DNA from: Arthrobacter saudimassiliensis | GTDB taxonomy: Bacteria > Actinomycetota > Actinomycetes > Actinomycetales > Micrococcaceae | DNA: 64,000 nt | Reading direction: 5' to 3' | Assembly (NCBI GenBank): GCA_900016675.1 | Contig: LN483070.1 | Coordinates: 1,240,001 to 1,304,000 of the forward strand | Part shown: piece after piece, positions 41,846 to 51,075 of the stretch | Position numbering within the stretch: the stretch's first letter is position 1 | How the letters are laid out: each line of letters starts with the position of its first letter | The notes under the pieces: generated by a model | The model's input: the letters and a program-made list of their open reading frames with translations, nothing else | Told to the model about the DNA's origin: nothing | Database searches by the model: none | Translations under genes and position numbers: made by a program

Positions 41846-43324
41846 ATGAGCCAGATCTCCCACGGCGAAGCCCCCGGACTGCGCATCCGTGCCGCAGAGG
41901 ACGTGCTCGCCCTCGTACCCCACCTCCTCGGCTTCACCCCGGAGCGCTCGCTCGTGCTCCTGGCCCTGCGCGGGCAGCACCTCGGCGCGGCCGTCCGGAT
42001 CGACCTGCCCCGCGGGGCGCTGAGCGGCCGTTTCCTCAGCGAGGCCGTGCAGCTGCTGGGCACCGACCGGCAGGCCGACGGCATGCTCCTGGTCCTCTAC
42101 GCGCCCGAGGCCCTGACCGGGCCCGGCGGCGCCCTGGAACAGCTGCCGGACCGCCTCGCCGAGGAGGCGGGCAGAACGGGACTGCCCGTCCGGGACGGCT
42201 GGACGGTCGGGGCCGGCTACTGGCGGAGCAGCTTCTGCGCCGATCCTTACTGCTGCCCGCTGCCCGGGCGCCCGACCACGGACCTGGCCTCGGCGGCCCT
42301 CGGCGCCGAACTGGTCTTCCGTGGAAGCGTGGCGGCCGAAACCGTCGCCCACGCCCTTGGCCGGGAGCTTGCCGAGGCGGCGGCCCGGCTCCGGGCCCCC
42401 GGGCCGGATCCTGCGGAGCACGGTGCCCCGGTGCAGCCTGCAGCCGCCGGGCCGGATCCCGCGGCGGAGCACGGTGCCCCGGTGCAGCCTGCAGCCGCCG
42501 GGCCGGACGCACCCGCAGGTGAGCACCCGGCCGGCCTGTTCCGCGGCTGGTGGCAGCATGCCGTCGTGCTGCGCCATGTACTGGGGGCATGGGAGACGGC
42601 ACTGAACCGCGCCGCCCGGGGACTCGCTCCGGCGCCGGCGGACGCGGCCCTGCTGGCGGCGAGCCTCGCCAGCCGGACAGTGCGGGACCTGCTGCCGGTG
42701 CAGGCGGCCGTCGGCCTGATTCCGGCCCTGCGGGGAGCCGAGGCAGCGGGGCTGCTGGTCGACGGCCCGGTGCCTGCGGCCGTGCTCATGAACCTCCCGG
42801 CCCTCCCGGCCGACGTCCGGACGGCACTGCGCGTGGCGGCCGGAGGCGGCACGGGCGCCGACGGCGGGGGACCAGTGCGGGGACAGGGCGCGCCGGTTCC
42901 GGGTCCCCGGCTGCCCGGGCTGGGGGAGGTCCTCACGGGGCAATGGGACGGAGCGCCGGACTGGGGCCGCCTGGACACCGCCTTCCGGCTGCTGGCATGG
43001 TTTGCCCGCATGTCCACCGGGGCAGCCGCGGCCGTCGGACCCGCCGCCGCGCCGCCGGAGGCCCCGGCCGACGCCGCTCCCGGCTGCCCGCCGCCGGGCA
43101 CCGGCAGCCTGGTGTCCGCCGCGGAGCCCGCGGTCCCGACCCTGCTGGCGTGGATCGAATGGGCACGCGGCCGCGGGTCGCGTGCCAGGCTGCTGCTCGA
43201 GGAGGCCTTGGCGGAGCATCCCGGCTACCGACTCGCCGTGCTGATGTCGGAGCTGTTCGCCGGGGGAACGGTGCCCCGATGGACCCGGCGGCCGGCCACC
43301 GCCTGGAGCCCCGGCCACCCCTGA
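41846..43324 (+). CDS. DUF4192 domain protein
   Basis: 492 residues. The N-terminal domain begins [32 protein letters not shown], the DUF4192 hallmark, split here as [13 protein letters not shown] and [12 protein letters not shown] middle section contains a duplicated Ala/Pro segment at residues 186-220, and a second helical domain runs from about 235 with [16 protein letters not shown]. The C-terminus has a TPR-like [25 protein letters not shown]. The function is unknown, but the gene is regularly just upstream of the principal sigma factor in Micrococcaceae. No ribosome-binding site is clear. Confidence 0.88.
   Translation: MSQISHGEAPGLRIRAAEDVLALVPHLLGFTPERSLVLLALRGQHLGAAVRIDLPRGALSGRFLSEAVQLLGTDRQADGMLLVLYAPEALTGPGGALEQLPDRLAEEAGRTGLPVRDGWTVGAGYWRSSFCADPYCCPLPGRPTTDLASAALGAELVFRGSVAAETVAHALGRELAEAAARLRAPGPDPAEHGAPVQPAAAGPDPAAEHGAPVQPAAAGPDAPAGEHPAGLFRGWWQHAVVLRHVLGAWETALNRAARGLAPAPADAALLAASLASRTVRDLLPVQAAVGLIPALRGAEAAGLLVDGPVPAAVLMNLPALPADVRTALRVAAGGGTGADGGGPVRGQGAPVPGPRLPGLGEVLTGQWDGAPDWGRLDTAFRLLAWFARMSTGAAAAVGPAAAPPEAPADAAPGCPPPGTGSLVSAAEPAVPTLLAWIEWARGRGSRARLLLEEALAEHPGYRLAVLMSELFAGGTVPRWTRRPATAWSPGHP
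42400..42510 (+). repeat. 48/51-bp tandem duplication inside the DUF4192 gene
   Basis: The segment starting CGGGCCGGATCC at 42400 recurs at 42448 with near identity and begins a third time at 42499. It encodes [16 protein letters not shown], then [17 protein letters not shown], then a diverged partial unit. Unit lengths of 48 and 51 bp keep the reading frame. Confidence 0.9.
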
Positions 43325-43608
43325 TTTCCCGGGTGCCGCCGGACCTCCCGCCCGCGGGCGGGGGCGGCGTGCTGTCCGCCGCCCGGAATCCATGCGACAA
43401 TGGGAACCGAGACCCGGTCGGGTTCGTGTATCAAGTGTCACGTTTTCTCCGGCGCCGCAGGCGCAGGGAACAATGCGTGCACGGCAGTTGTTGCAGCTTG
43501 GGCAGCAGCGCTGCCGGCCACTTGGTTGCAAAACACGGACTTGACAGGGTCATAGTGGTGTTGCGACCGATGGTGACGCCACAACCCGCCGTATGTGAAA
43601 GGTTTTCT

Positions 43609-44937
<1,329 letters not shown>

Positions 44938-44970
44938 GTCCGCTCCGCCGGAGCGCGGAACGGTCCGACC

Positions 44971-45007
44971 ATGAAAAAGGCACCCCGCCACGGGGTGCCT
45001 TTTTCAT
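44971..45007 (+). terminator. Terminator of sigA
   Basis: A 17-bp perfect stem (44971-44987 with 44991-45007) around a CCA loop contains AAAAAGGCACCCCG/CGGGGTGCCTTTTT, so it ends in five T residues. It lies 33 bp after the stop codon. Confidence 0.92.
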
Positions 45008-45099
45008 GATCGGGTCACGCGGTCGGTTACGACCCGGTGATGGCCCGGCAGATCATCCGCCGGGCCGCCCCGCGTGGATCGTCTCCGCGCGGATAGGGA

Positions 45100-45133
45100 A
45101 AAGGCCCCTTCCGCAGATGCGGAAGGGGCCTTT
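45100..45133 (-). terminator. Terminator of the DUF7455 gene
   Basis: AAAGGCCCCTTCCGC (45100-45114) pairs with GCGGAAGGGGCCTTT (45119-45133) around a short AGAT loop. On the minus strand it ends in CCTTTTCCC. It lies 46 bp beyond the 45179 stop. Confidence 0.85.
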
Positions 45134-45178
45134 CCAAGCTCGTTCAGGGCGTCGGCCCCGCCGGGATGGTCCCGTCGA

Positions 45179-45391
45179 TCAGGCCTCTGCCTTCTCATGC
45201 AGACGGGAGGTCTCGTCCTGCCATTCCGAAGTCAGCGGGCGCAGGTTCGCCTCCACTGCGCGGGCGTGGTGCCCGCAGAAAAGCAGTTCCCCGCCGGAGG
45301 ACTCAAGCACGGCCCGAACATACGCCTGGGCTCCGCAGCGGTCGCAGCGGTCCAGCGCAGTCAACGTACGATTAGCTACTGCAGCTGTCAT
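45179..45391 (-). CDS. DUF7455 small zinc-ribbon-like protein
   Basis: 70 residues. Cysteines in DRCDRCGA and the FCGHHAR motif further on form a CX2C...CXHH pattern typical of a small metal-binding ribbon. Homologues are found next to sigA or topoisomerase genes throughout Micrococcales. The function is unknown. GAGGAGG sits 8 bp before the ATG at 45391, which is preferred to the upstream GTG or ATG options. It is convergent with sigA and divergent from parE. Confidence 0.88.
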   Translation of the reverse strand: MTAAVANRTLTALDRCDRCGAQAYVRAVLESSGGELLFCGHHARAVEANLRPLTSEWQDETSRLHEKAEA

Positions 45392-45638
45392 TGGATGCCT
45401 CCTCAAGGGTGTTGATACTTCATTCAACCACCTTTGCCGTCAGGGTCTTTCCGGACGCGCCCCGCTTTCGCTCAGCGCGTACGGCGCGTGTGGAGCCGGA
45501 CACGTCGCCACGTCGCTGGCCCGTTCCGGGGGCGCCGGGCACTAACCTTGAGGAAGGTCCCCTCCCGTGGACCGTCAGCACCCCGGCCGGCAGCCCCGGC
45601 CGCCGATCGGCCCTGCGGCCGGAGGAGTTCCAACACAC

Positions 45639-47744
45639 GTGGCGCCCAGTTCTGAGTACACCGCCCGGCACCTGTCCGTTCTGGAAGGGCTCGAAGCGGT
45701 ACGGAAGCGTCCCGGCATGTACATCGGGTCCACCGACTCCCGCGGCCTGATGCACTGCCTCTGGGAGATCATCGACAACTCCGTGGACGAAGCCCTGGCC
45801 GGCTTCGGGCAGAGCATCAAGGTCATCCTGCACGCCGACGGGTCGGTGGAAGTGCACGACGACGGCCGCGGCATCCCGGTCGACGTCGAACCGCGCACCG
45901 GCCTCAGCGGCGTCGAAGTGGTCTTCACCAAGCTGCACGCCGGCGGCAAGTTCGGCGGCGGCTCCTACGCCGCCTCCGGCGGCCTGCACGGCGTGGGCGC
46001 CTCGGTGGTCAACGCGCTGTCCTCCCGCCTCGACGTCCAGGTGGACCGTGCCGGCAAGACGTACCAGATGTCCTTCCGCCGGGGCGAGCCCGGAACCTTC
46101 GACGACGGTTCCCGCCCGTCGCCCGACGCCGCCTTCTCGCCGTTCCTGGAAAGCTCCCGGCTCGAGGTGGTCGGCAAGGCCAAGCGCGGCGTCACCGGAA
46201 CCCGCATCCGGTACTGGGCGGACCGGCAGATCTTCACCCCCGACGCCAAGTTCTCCTACACCGAACTCCAGGCCCGTGCCCGCCAGACCGCCTTCCTGGT
46301 GCCCGGGCTGCGCATCACCCTGCGGGACGAGCGGCGCCTGCCCGGCACGGCCGGCGAAGAGGGCCCGGTAGAGGAGGTCTTCCACTACGACGGCGGCATT
46401 TCCGAGTTCGTGGAGTTCCTCGCCGCCGACGCGCCGGTCACCGACACCTGGCGCTTCCAGGGCTCCGGCCGCTTCACCGAGTCCGTGCCGGTGCTCGACG
46501 AGTCCGGTCACAGCCGGATCGCCGACGTCGAGCGGGAATGCGAAGTCGACATCGCCCTGCGCTGGGGCATCGGCTACGACACCTCGGTGCGTACCTTCGT
46601 CAACATCATCGCCACCCCCAAGGGCGGCACCCACCTGGCCGGGTTCGAACAGGCGCTGCTGAAGACCTTCCGCAAGACCGTCGAAGCCAACGCCCGCAAG
46701 CTCAAGGCCGGCAACGACAAGCTGGAAAAGGACGACGTCCTCGCCGGGCTCACCGCGGTGCTGACCGTCCGGCTGGCGGAACCGCAGTTCGAAGGCCAGA
46801 CCAAGGAGGTCCTGGGCACCTCCGCCGTCCGCTCCATCGTGGCCAAGGTGGTCGAAAAGGAGCTGACCGCCCGCCTGAACGCCTCGTCCAAGGCGGACAA
46901 GCACCAGGCCTCGCAGCTGCTGGACAAGGTCGTCGCGGAAATGAAGTCCCGCATCTCGGCCCGCGTCCACAAGGAGACCCAGCGGCGCAAGAACGCCCTC
47001 GAGACCTCATCCATGCCCGCCAAGCTGGCGGACTGCCGGCTGGACGATCCGGAGCGCTCCGAGCTGTTCATCGTCGAGGGCGACAGCGCGCTCGGCACCG
47101 CGAAGATGGCGCGGTCCTCCGACTACCAGGCGCTGCTGCCCATCCGCGGCAAGATCCTGAACGTGCAGAAGGCCTCCATTTCCGACATGCTGTCCAACGC
47201 CGAATGCGCGGCGCTGATCCAGGTGGTCGGCGCCGGGTCCGGGCGCAGCTTCCAGCTGGAGGCCGCCCGCTACGGCAAGGTGATCTTCATGACCGACGCC
47301 GACGTCGACGGCGCCCACATCCGCACCCTGCTGCTGACCCTGTTCTACCGGTACATGCGCCCGCTGGTGGAGGCTGGACGTGTCTTCGCCGCCGTCCCGC
47401 CGCTGCATCGGGTGGAGATCATCAACCCGGGTTCGAAGGCCAACGAGACCGTGTACACCTACAGCGACAAGGAGCTCCACCAGCTGCTCACCAGGCTGGA
47501 ACAGGAGGGGCGGCGGTACAAGGAGCCGATCCAGCGCTACAAGGGCCTGGGCGAGATGGACGCCGATCAGCTGGCGGAGACCACCATGGACCCCCGGCAC
47601 CGGATGCTGCGCCGGGTGCGGATCGGTGAGGCGGCGGCCGCCGAACAGGTCTTTGAGCTGCTGATGGGCTCCAACGTCGCTCCGCGCAAGGACTTCATCG
47701 TGGCCGGAGCATCCATGCTGGACCGGGACCGCATCGACGCCTGA
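45639..47744 (+). CDS. parE: Type IIA topoisomerase subunit B (ParE/GyrB-like)
   Basis: A 701-residue ATPase subunit. The GHKL domain has RPGMYIGSTD, DNSVDEALAG (Mg2+ Asn), DDGRGIPVD and GGLHGVGASVVNALS; the QTK loop is QTKEVLG; the TOPRIM domain has EGDSALGTAK and DADVDGAHIRTLL. Sequence such as KFGGGSYAASGGLHG and its distance from dnaA suggest the topoisomerase IV-type subunit rather than gyrase, with its A partner at 60437-62917. The GTG at 45639 is 11 bp after GGAGGAG; upstream codons are non-conserved. Confidence 0.92.
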   Translation: MAPSSEYTARHLSVLEGLEAVRKRPGMYIGSTDSRGLMHCLWEIIDNSVDEALAGFGQSIKVILHADGSVEVHDDGRGIPVDVEPRTGLSGVEVVFTKLHAGGKFGGGSYAASGGLHGVGASVVNALSSRLDVQVDRAGKTYQMSFRRGEPGTFDDGSRPSPDAAFSPFLESSRLEVVGKAKRGVTGTRIRYWADRQIFTPDAKFSYTELQARARQTAFLVPGLRITLRDERRLPGTAGEEGPVEEVFHYDGGISEFVEFLAADAPVTDTWRFQGSGRFTESVPVLDESGHSRIADVERECEVDIALRWGIGYDTSVRTFVNIIATPKGGTHLAGFEQALLKTFRKTVEANARKLKAGNDKLEKDDVLAGLTAVLTVRLAEPQFEGQTKEVLGTSAVRSIVAKVVEKELTARLNASSKADKHQASQLLDKVVAEMKSRISARVHKETQRRKNALETSSMPAKLADCRLDDPERSELFIVEGDSALGTAKMARSSDYQALLPIRGKILNVQKASISDMLSNAECAALIQVVGAGSGRSFQLEAARYGKVIFMTDADVDGAHIRTLLLTLFYRYMRPLVEAGRVFAAVPPLHRVEIINPGSKANETVYTYSDKELHQLLTRLEQEGRRYKEPIQRYKGLGEMDADQLAETTMDPRHRMLRRVRIGEAAAAEQVFELLMGSNVAPRKDFIVAGASMLDRDRIDA

Positions 47745-47813
47745 TTCCGGCGGACCGGCCAGCGGATCCGGCCGGCGGCCGGCCGGTGCCACGCTTCGAT
47801 AGGGTTCGGCGGC

Positions 47814-48782
47814 TCAGCGCCAGGGCACCAGCTGGGGTGCAAGCAGCAGGACGGTGGGAACCGCAACCAGCGCCAGGGCCGCCAGCAGCACCAGGGCCCG
47901 CTGCCAGGCCGCCAGCGGCGGCCGGGGAGTCAGCAGCCGGCCCAGCCGGCGTGCGGCGTCCACCGGTTCCGAGGACTGTGCTCCGCCGAGCGCGGGCGGG
48001 CCGTCGGGAGCGGTGTCGGGCGGCAGCGGCGCCGAGCCGTTCGCGACGAGGGCCAGCGCCCGCACCATGGTGGGCCGGTCCACTTCACGCAGCGCCTCGT
48101 CGTCGGCGAGCATTTCTATGAGTTCATGCACGGCCTGCTGGGCCAGCTGCGACGTCGGCAGCCAGGGCAGGGCGGCCCGCCAGGCGGCGAACGCCCAGAG
48201 CAGCAGGTGGTGGCGCTGCAGCAGGTGGGCGCGTTCATGCGTGAGGACGGCCTGGAGCTCGCCCGGGGTCAGCATCTCCAGCAGCCCGTCGGACAGGACC
48301 GTGACGGCGCGGCCGCCCCCGGGCAGGCAGTAGGCCACGGGCGCGGCATAGGGCACGACCACCGTCGCGCCGTAGTCGGGGGAGGGGGAGCTGAGCAGCT
48401 GCAGCATGGAGCGGTGGCGCCGCCGATCCCTGGTGATGCGGTAGTACGTGAGCAGCAGCGTAAAGACCAGATGCGCACCCAGCAGCAGCGCGGCGCTGAG
48501 GGCGAAGACGTGGACCAGGCCCAGCGTGGTGGCCGGCTCGCCGTGGATCAGGATGCCCCACAGGCTGCGGAAGGCCGCCGGCAGGTTCCCGCCGAGCGGC
48601 TCGAGGCCCCAGGTGAGCATGGCGCCGATCATGGACAGGCCGCCGGCCAGCGCGATCGCCTGCCACAGCACCAGGGCGGCAAACGGGGACCGGGCGGTCC
48701 AGGCGGCCCGGGACAGCAGGATCGGCACGGGCCAGGCCAGGACGATGGCCAGGGCGGCCAGCAGGTAGGAGGCCAGGAACAC
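47814..48782 (-). CDS. M56 (BlaR1-type) membrane metalloprotease without sensor domain
   Basis: 322 residues. Transmembrane helices lie at about 3-23, 36-58, 88-112 and 297-318. The protease motif is HERAH at 182-186, followed by HELIEMLADDEALR, the distal Glu/Asp block. BlaR1 and MecR1 use this domain to inactivate BlaI/MecI after beta-lactam binding, but this protein stops after the fourth helix and has no penicillin-binding domain. GTG start 12 bp after blaI on the same strand, so the two are an operon. Its signal is unknown. Confidence 0.9.
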   Translation of the reverse strand: MFLASYLLAALAIVLAWPVPILLSRAAWTARSPFAALVLWQAIALAGGLSMIGAMLTWGLEPLGGNLPAAFRSLWGILIHGEPATTLGLVHVFALSAALLLGAHLVFTLLLTYYRITRDRRRHRSMLQLLSSPSPDYGATVVVPYAAPVAYCLPGGGRAVTVLSDGLLEMLTPGELQAVLTHERAHLLQRHHLLLWAFAAWRAALPWLPTSQLAQQAVHELIEMLADDEALREVDRPTMVRALALVANGSAPLPPDTAPDGPPALGGAQSSEPVDAARRLGRLLTPRPPLAAWQRALVLLAALALVAVPTVLLLAPQLVPWR

Positions 48783-48794
48783 CTGGGCGGAGCC

Positions 48795-49163
48795 CTACGG
48801 CGCGACGGCGCCGAGCAGGCGGCGCAGCGTCTGCGCCTCGCTCTCGGAGACCGAGCCGATGAACCGGGCCAGCACGGCCTCGCGGTCACTGGCGGAGCCG
48901 AGGGCCTCATGCATGAGCTCGGCGGTGTGCTCGGCCCTGGTGGTGACGGCCCGGTAGCGGTGCGGTCGGGTGTCCCGCTCACGCTCGACCAGGGACTTCT
49001 TCTCCAGCCGCGAAAGCACGGTGAGCACCGTGGTCACGGCGAGGTCCTTGCCTTCCCCGCCCCGGGCGGCGAGCTGTTCACGCAGCTCGTTGGCGGTGGC
49101 CGCTTCGGCCGAATCCCACAGCAGGTCCATCATTGCCCGCTCAAGCTCGCCGAGGGTTGCCAT
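48795..49163 (-). CDS. blaI: BlaI/MecI/CopY family repressor
   Basis: A 122-residue winged-helix repressor. The N-terminal DNA-binding domain (1-75) contains LGELERAMMDLLWDS, a recognition-helix region TTVLTVLSRLEKKSLV and the wing PHRYRAVTT. The C-terminal dimerisation helix region runs from RAEHTAELMHEAL. AAGGACGGAAG precedes the ATG. It is divergent from cydA across 265 bp holding three TTCTAC-N5-GTAGAA inverted repeats, its most likely operators. The adjacent M56 protease is its expected inactivator. Confidence 0.92.
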   Translation of the reverse strand: MATLGELERAMMDLLWDSAEAATANELREQLAARGGEGKDLAVTTVLTVLSRLEKKSLVERERDTRPHRYRAVTTRAEHTAELMHEALGSASDREAVLARFIGSVSESEAQTLRRLLGAVAP

Positions 49164-49195
49164 CTTCCGTCCTTACGTCTATCCGGTCGTGCTGT

Positions 49196-49219
49196 GTTCT
49201 GCATGTTGTTCTGCATGTT
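49196..49219. repeat. Tandem 12-bp repeat GTTCTGCATGTT upstream of blaI
   Basis: GTTCTGCATGTT occurs twice without interruption (49196-49207 and 49208-49219), 33-56 bp before the blaI start codon. It may mark the blaI promoter region. Confidence 0.85.
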
Positions 49220-49323
49220 CCGCGTGTCCTGCCGTGCTCCGTACCCGGCCAGGTGTCCGGCGCGGAGACCGGGCCCCGGGGCACGAAACAGTACCACCAA
49301 ATGTACCGTGTTTTCCGATGTGA

Positions 49324-49340
49324 TTCTACGAACCGTAGAA
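49324..49340. promoter_or_regulatory. TTCTAC-N5-GTAGAA operator 1 (cydA upstream)
   Basis: TTCTACGAACCGTAGAA, perfect 6-bp arms. It lies just upstream of the TTGACG -35 of the cydA promoter. Confidence 0.75.
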
Positions 49341-49343
49341 AAT

Positions 49344-49372
49344 TTGACGCACGTGTTCTACGATCTGTAGAA
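49344..49372 (+). promoter_or_regulatory. Predicted cydABDC promoter
   Basis: TTGACG at 49344-49349 is followed, after 16-18 bp, by TGTAGA/TAGAAG at 49366-49373. The spacer and -10 coincide with operator 2. The start would be near 49379. Confidence 0.5.
49356..49372. promoter_or_regulatory. TTCTAC-N5-GTAGAA operator 2 (over cydA -10)
   Basis: TTCTACGATCTGTAGAA, perfect 6-bp arms, begins 32 bp after operator 1 and covers the spacer and -10 region of the predicted promoter. Confidence 0.75.
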
Positions 49373-49380
49373 GAAGATAG

Positions 49381-49397
49381 TTCTACACAAGGTAGAA
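49381..49397. promoter_or_regulatory. TTCTAC-N5-GTAGAA operator 3 (cydA leader)
   Basis: TTCTACACAAGGTAGAA, perfect 6-bp arms, begins 25 bp after operator 2 and ends 31 bp before the cydA start codon. Confidence 0.75.
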
Positions 49398-49428
49398 GTT
49401 CTGTTTCTTCCTGTTCGAAGGATCCCGC

Positions 49429-51048
49429 GTGGACGCTCTAGACATCGCACGGTGGCAGTTCGGCATCACCACCGTTTACCACTTCCTCATGGTTCCCCTC
49501 ACCATCGGCCTCGGGCTGGTGGTGGCTACGCTGCAGACCGTCTGGGTCCGCACCGGCAAGGACGTATACCTGAGGATGACCAAGTTCTGGGGCAAGCTCT
49601 TCCTCATCAACTTCATCCTCGGCATCGCCACCGGACTGGTCCAGGAGTTCCAGTTCGGGCTCGCCTGGAGCGAGTACAGCCGCTTCGTGGGCGACGTGTT
49701 CGGCGCCCCGCTGGCTCTGGAATCACTGCTCGCCTTCTTCACGGAGTCCGTGTTCCTGGGCCTGTGGATCTTCGGCTGGAAGCGCCTGCCGAAGAAGATC
49801 CACCTGGCCACCATCTGGGCCGCGGTGCTGGCCTCGGTCGTCTCCGCCTACTTCATCCTCGCCGCCAACTCGTGGATGCAGCACCCCGTCGGCACGGAGA
49901 TCGTGGACGGCCGCGCCCGGCTGACCGACATCTGGGCGGTGCTCACCAACAACACCCTCCTGGTCGCCTTCCCGCACACCATTACGGGCGCCCTCGCCGT
50001 TGCCGGCGGCTTCCTGCTCGGCATCGCCTGGTACCACCTGTGGAAGCGGCGGAAGGACGGCATCGACACCGTGGACGCGTCGGGCCGCGTGGTGGTGGGC
50101 GAGGTTCCCGGCACCGGCCGTGACAAGGCCGACCACAGGGTCTGGTTCCGCTCGCTGCGGATCGGCGCCTGGATCGCCGTCATCGCCTTCGCCGGAGTCG
50201 CCGTCACCGGTGACCTCCAGGCCAAGCTGATGTTCGAGCAGCAGCCGATGAAGATGGCCGCGGCCGAATCCGCCTGCCACGACGGCACCGGCTTCTCCGT
50301 GCTCGCCGTCGGCGACGTCGGCTCCACGGACTGCAACGACGTCACCAACCTCATCGAGGTTCCGGGCCTGCTCTCCTTCCTGGCCAACGGCGACTTCAAC
50401 ACCGAGGTCAAGGGCGTCAACACCCTCATCCCGGAATACCAGGAGGCCTACGGCGAGTTCCTGCCCGAAGGCGAGATGTACGGCGACTACTCCGGTGCAC
50501 CCGTCAACTACGTGCCCGACCTTGCGGCCACCTACTGGGCCTTCCGCATCATGATCGGGTTCGGCGCCATTGCCGCCGCGGCGGCTGCCGCAGCGCTCTG
50601 GGTCACCCGGAAGGGCACGGTCCCGCAGTCCAAGTGGCTGATGCGCCTGGCCGTCTTCGGCATCCTGGCTCCCTTCGGCGCCAACGCCGCCGGCTGGGTC
50701 TTCACCGAGCTGGGCCGCCAGCCCTTCGTGGTGGCGCCCAACCCGGCCGCGCTGGCCTTCGGCGGCAACGACGGGGTCTTCATGTTCACCGCCGCCGCCG
50801 TCTCGCCGGGCGTCGAGCTGAGCGAGCTGCTCTTCTCCGTCATCGCGTTCACGCTGGTCTACTTCGCCCTGCTGGTGGTGGAGGTGCGCCTGCTGGTCAA
50901 ATTCGTCCGCGGCGGCGTGCCGTCCTCGATGCCGGGCCTGCTCCACGGCGGCGACGACGGCCCGTCCGGCGGCCTCGACTCCGCCGGCGGCGACGAGCCG
51001 GAGAACGGCCGGAAGAAGGCCGACGACGTCCTCGACTTCGCGTACTGA
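49429..51048 (+). CDS. cydA: Cytochrome bd oxidase subunit I
   Basis: 539 residues, nine predicted membrane helices. The haem-ligand His is H18 in TTVYHFLMVPLTIG, and GWVFTELGRQPFVV is the conserved block near the quinol site. The Q-loop region (around 250-355) is of the short type common in actinobacteria. It forms the quinol-oxidising, oxygen-reducing terminal oxidase with CydB. GTG start behind GAAGGAT. First gene of cydA-cydB-cydDC; control probably by the operators upstream. Confidence 0.96.
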   Translation: MDALDIARWQFGITTVYHFLMVPLTIGLGLVVATLQTVWVRTGKDVYLRMTKFWGKLFLINFILGIATGLVQEFQFGLAWSEYSRFVGDVFGAPLALESLLAFFTESVFLGLWIFGWKRLPKKIHLATIWAAVLASVVSAYFILAANSWMQHPVGTEIVDGRARLTDIWAVLTNNTLLVAFPHTITGALAVAGGFLLGIAWYHLWKRRKDGIDTVDASGRVVVGEVPGTGRDKADHRVWFRSLRIGAWIAVIAFAGVAVTGDLQAKLMFEQQPMKMAAAESACHDGTGFSVLAVGDVGSTDCNDVTNLIEVPGLLSFLANGDFNTEVKGVNTLIPEYQEAYGEFLPEGEMYGDYSGAPVNYVPDLAATYWAFRIMIGFGAIAAAAAAAALWVTRKGTVPQSKWLMRLAVFGILAPFGANAAGWVFTELGRQPFVVAPNPAALAFGGNDGVFMFTAAAVSPGVELSELLFSVIAFTLVYFALLVVEVRLLVKFVRGGVPSSMPGLLHGGDDGPSGGLDSAGGDEPENGRKKADDVLDFAY

Positions 51049-51075
51049 CCCGCGACCGACTTCTGGAGAACTGAC

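Noticed and set aside
43540-43546. TTGACA upstream of sigA as a defined promoter
   Set aside because: No acceptable -10 is found 16-19 bp downstream, so only the -35-like hexamer is noted in the sigA entry.
49291-49306. GTAC-N8-GTAC near the cyd operators as a fourth site
   Set aside because: Arms do not match TTCTAC/GTAGAA; probably chance in the AT-richer gap.
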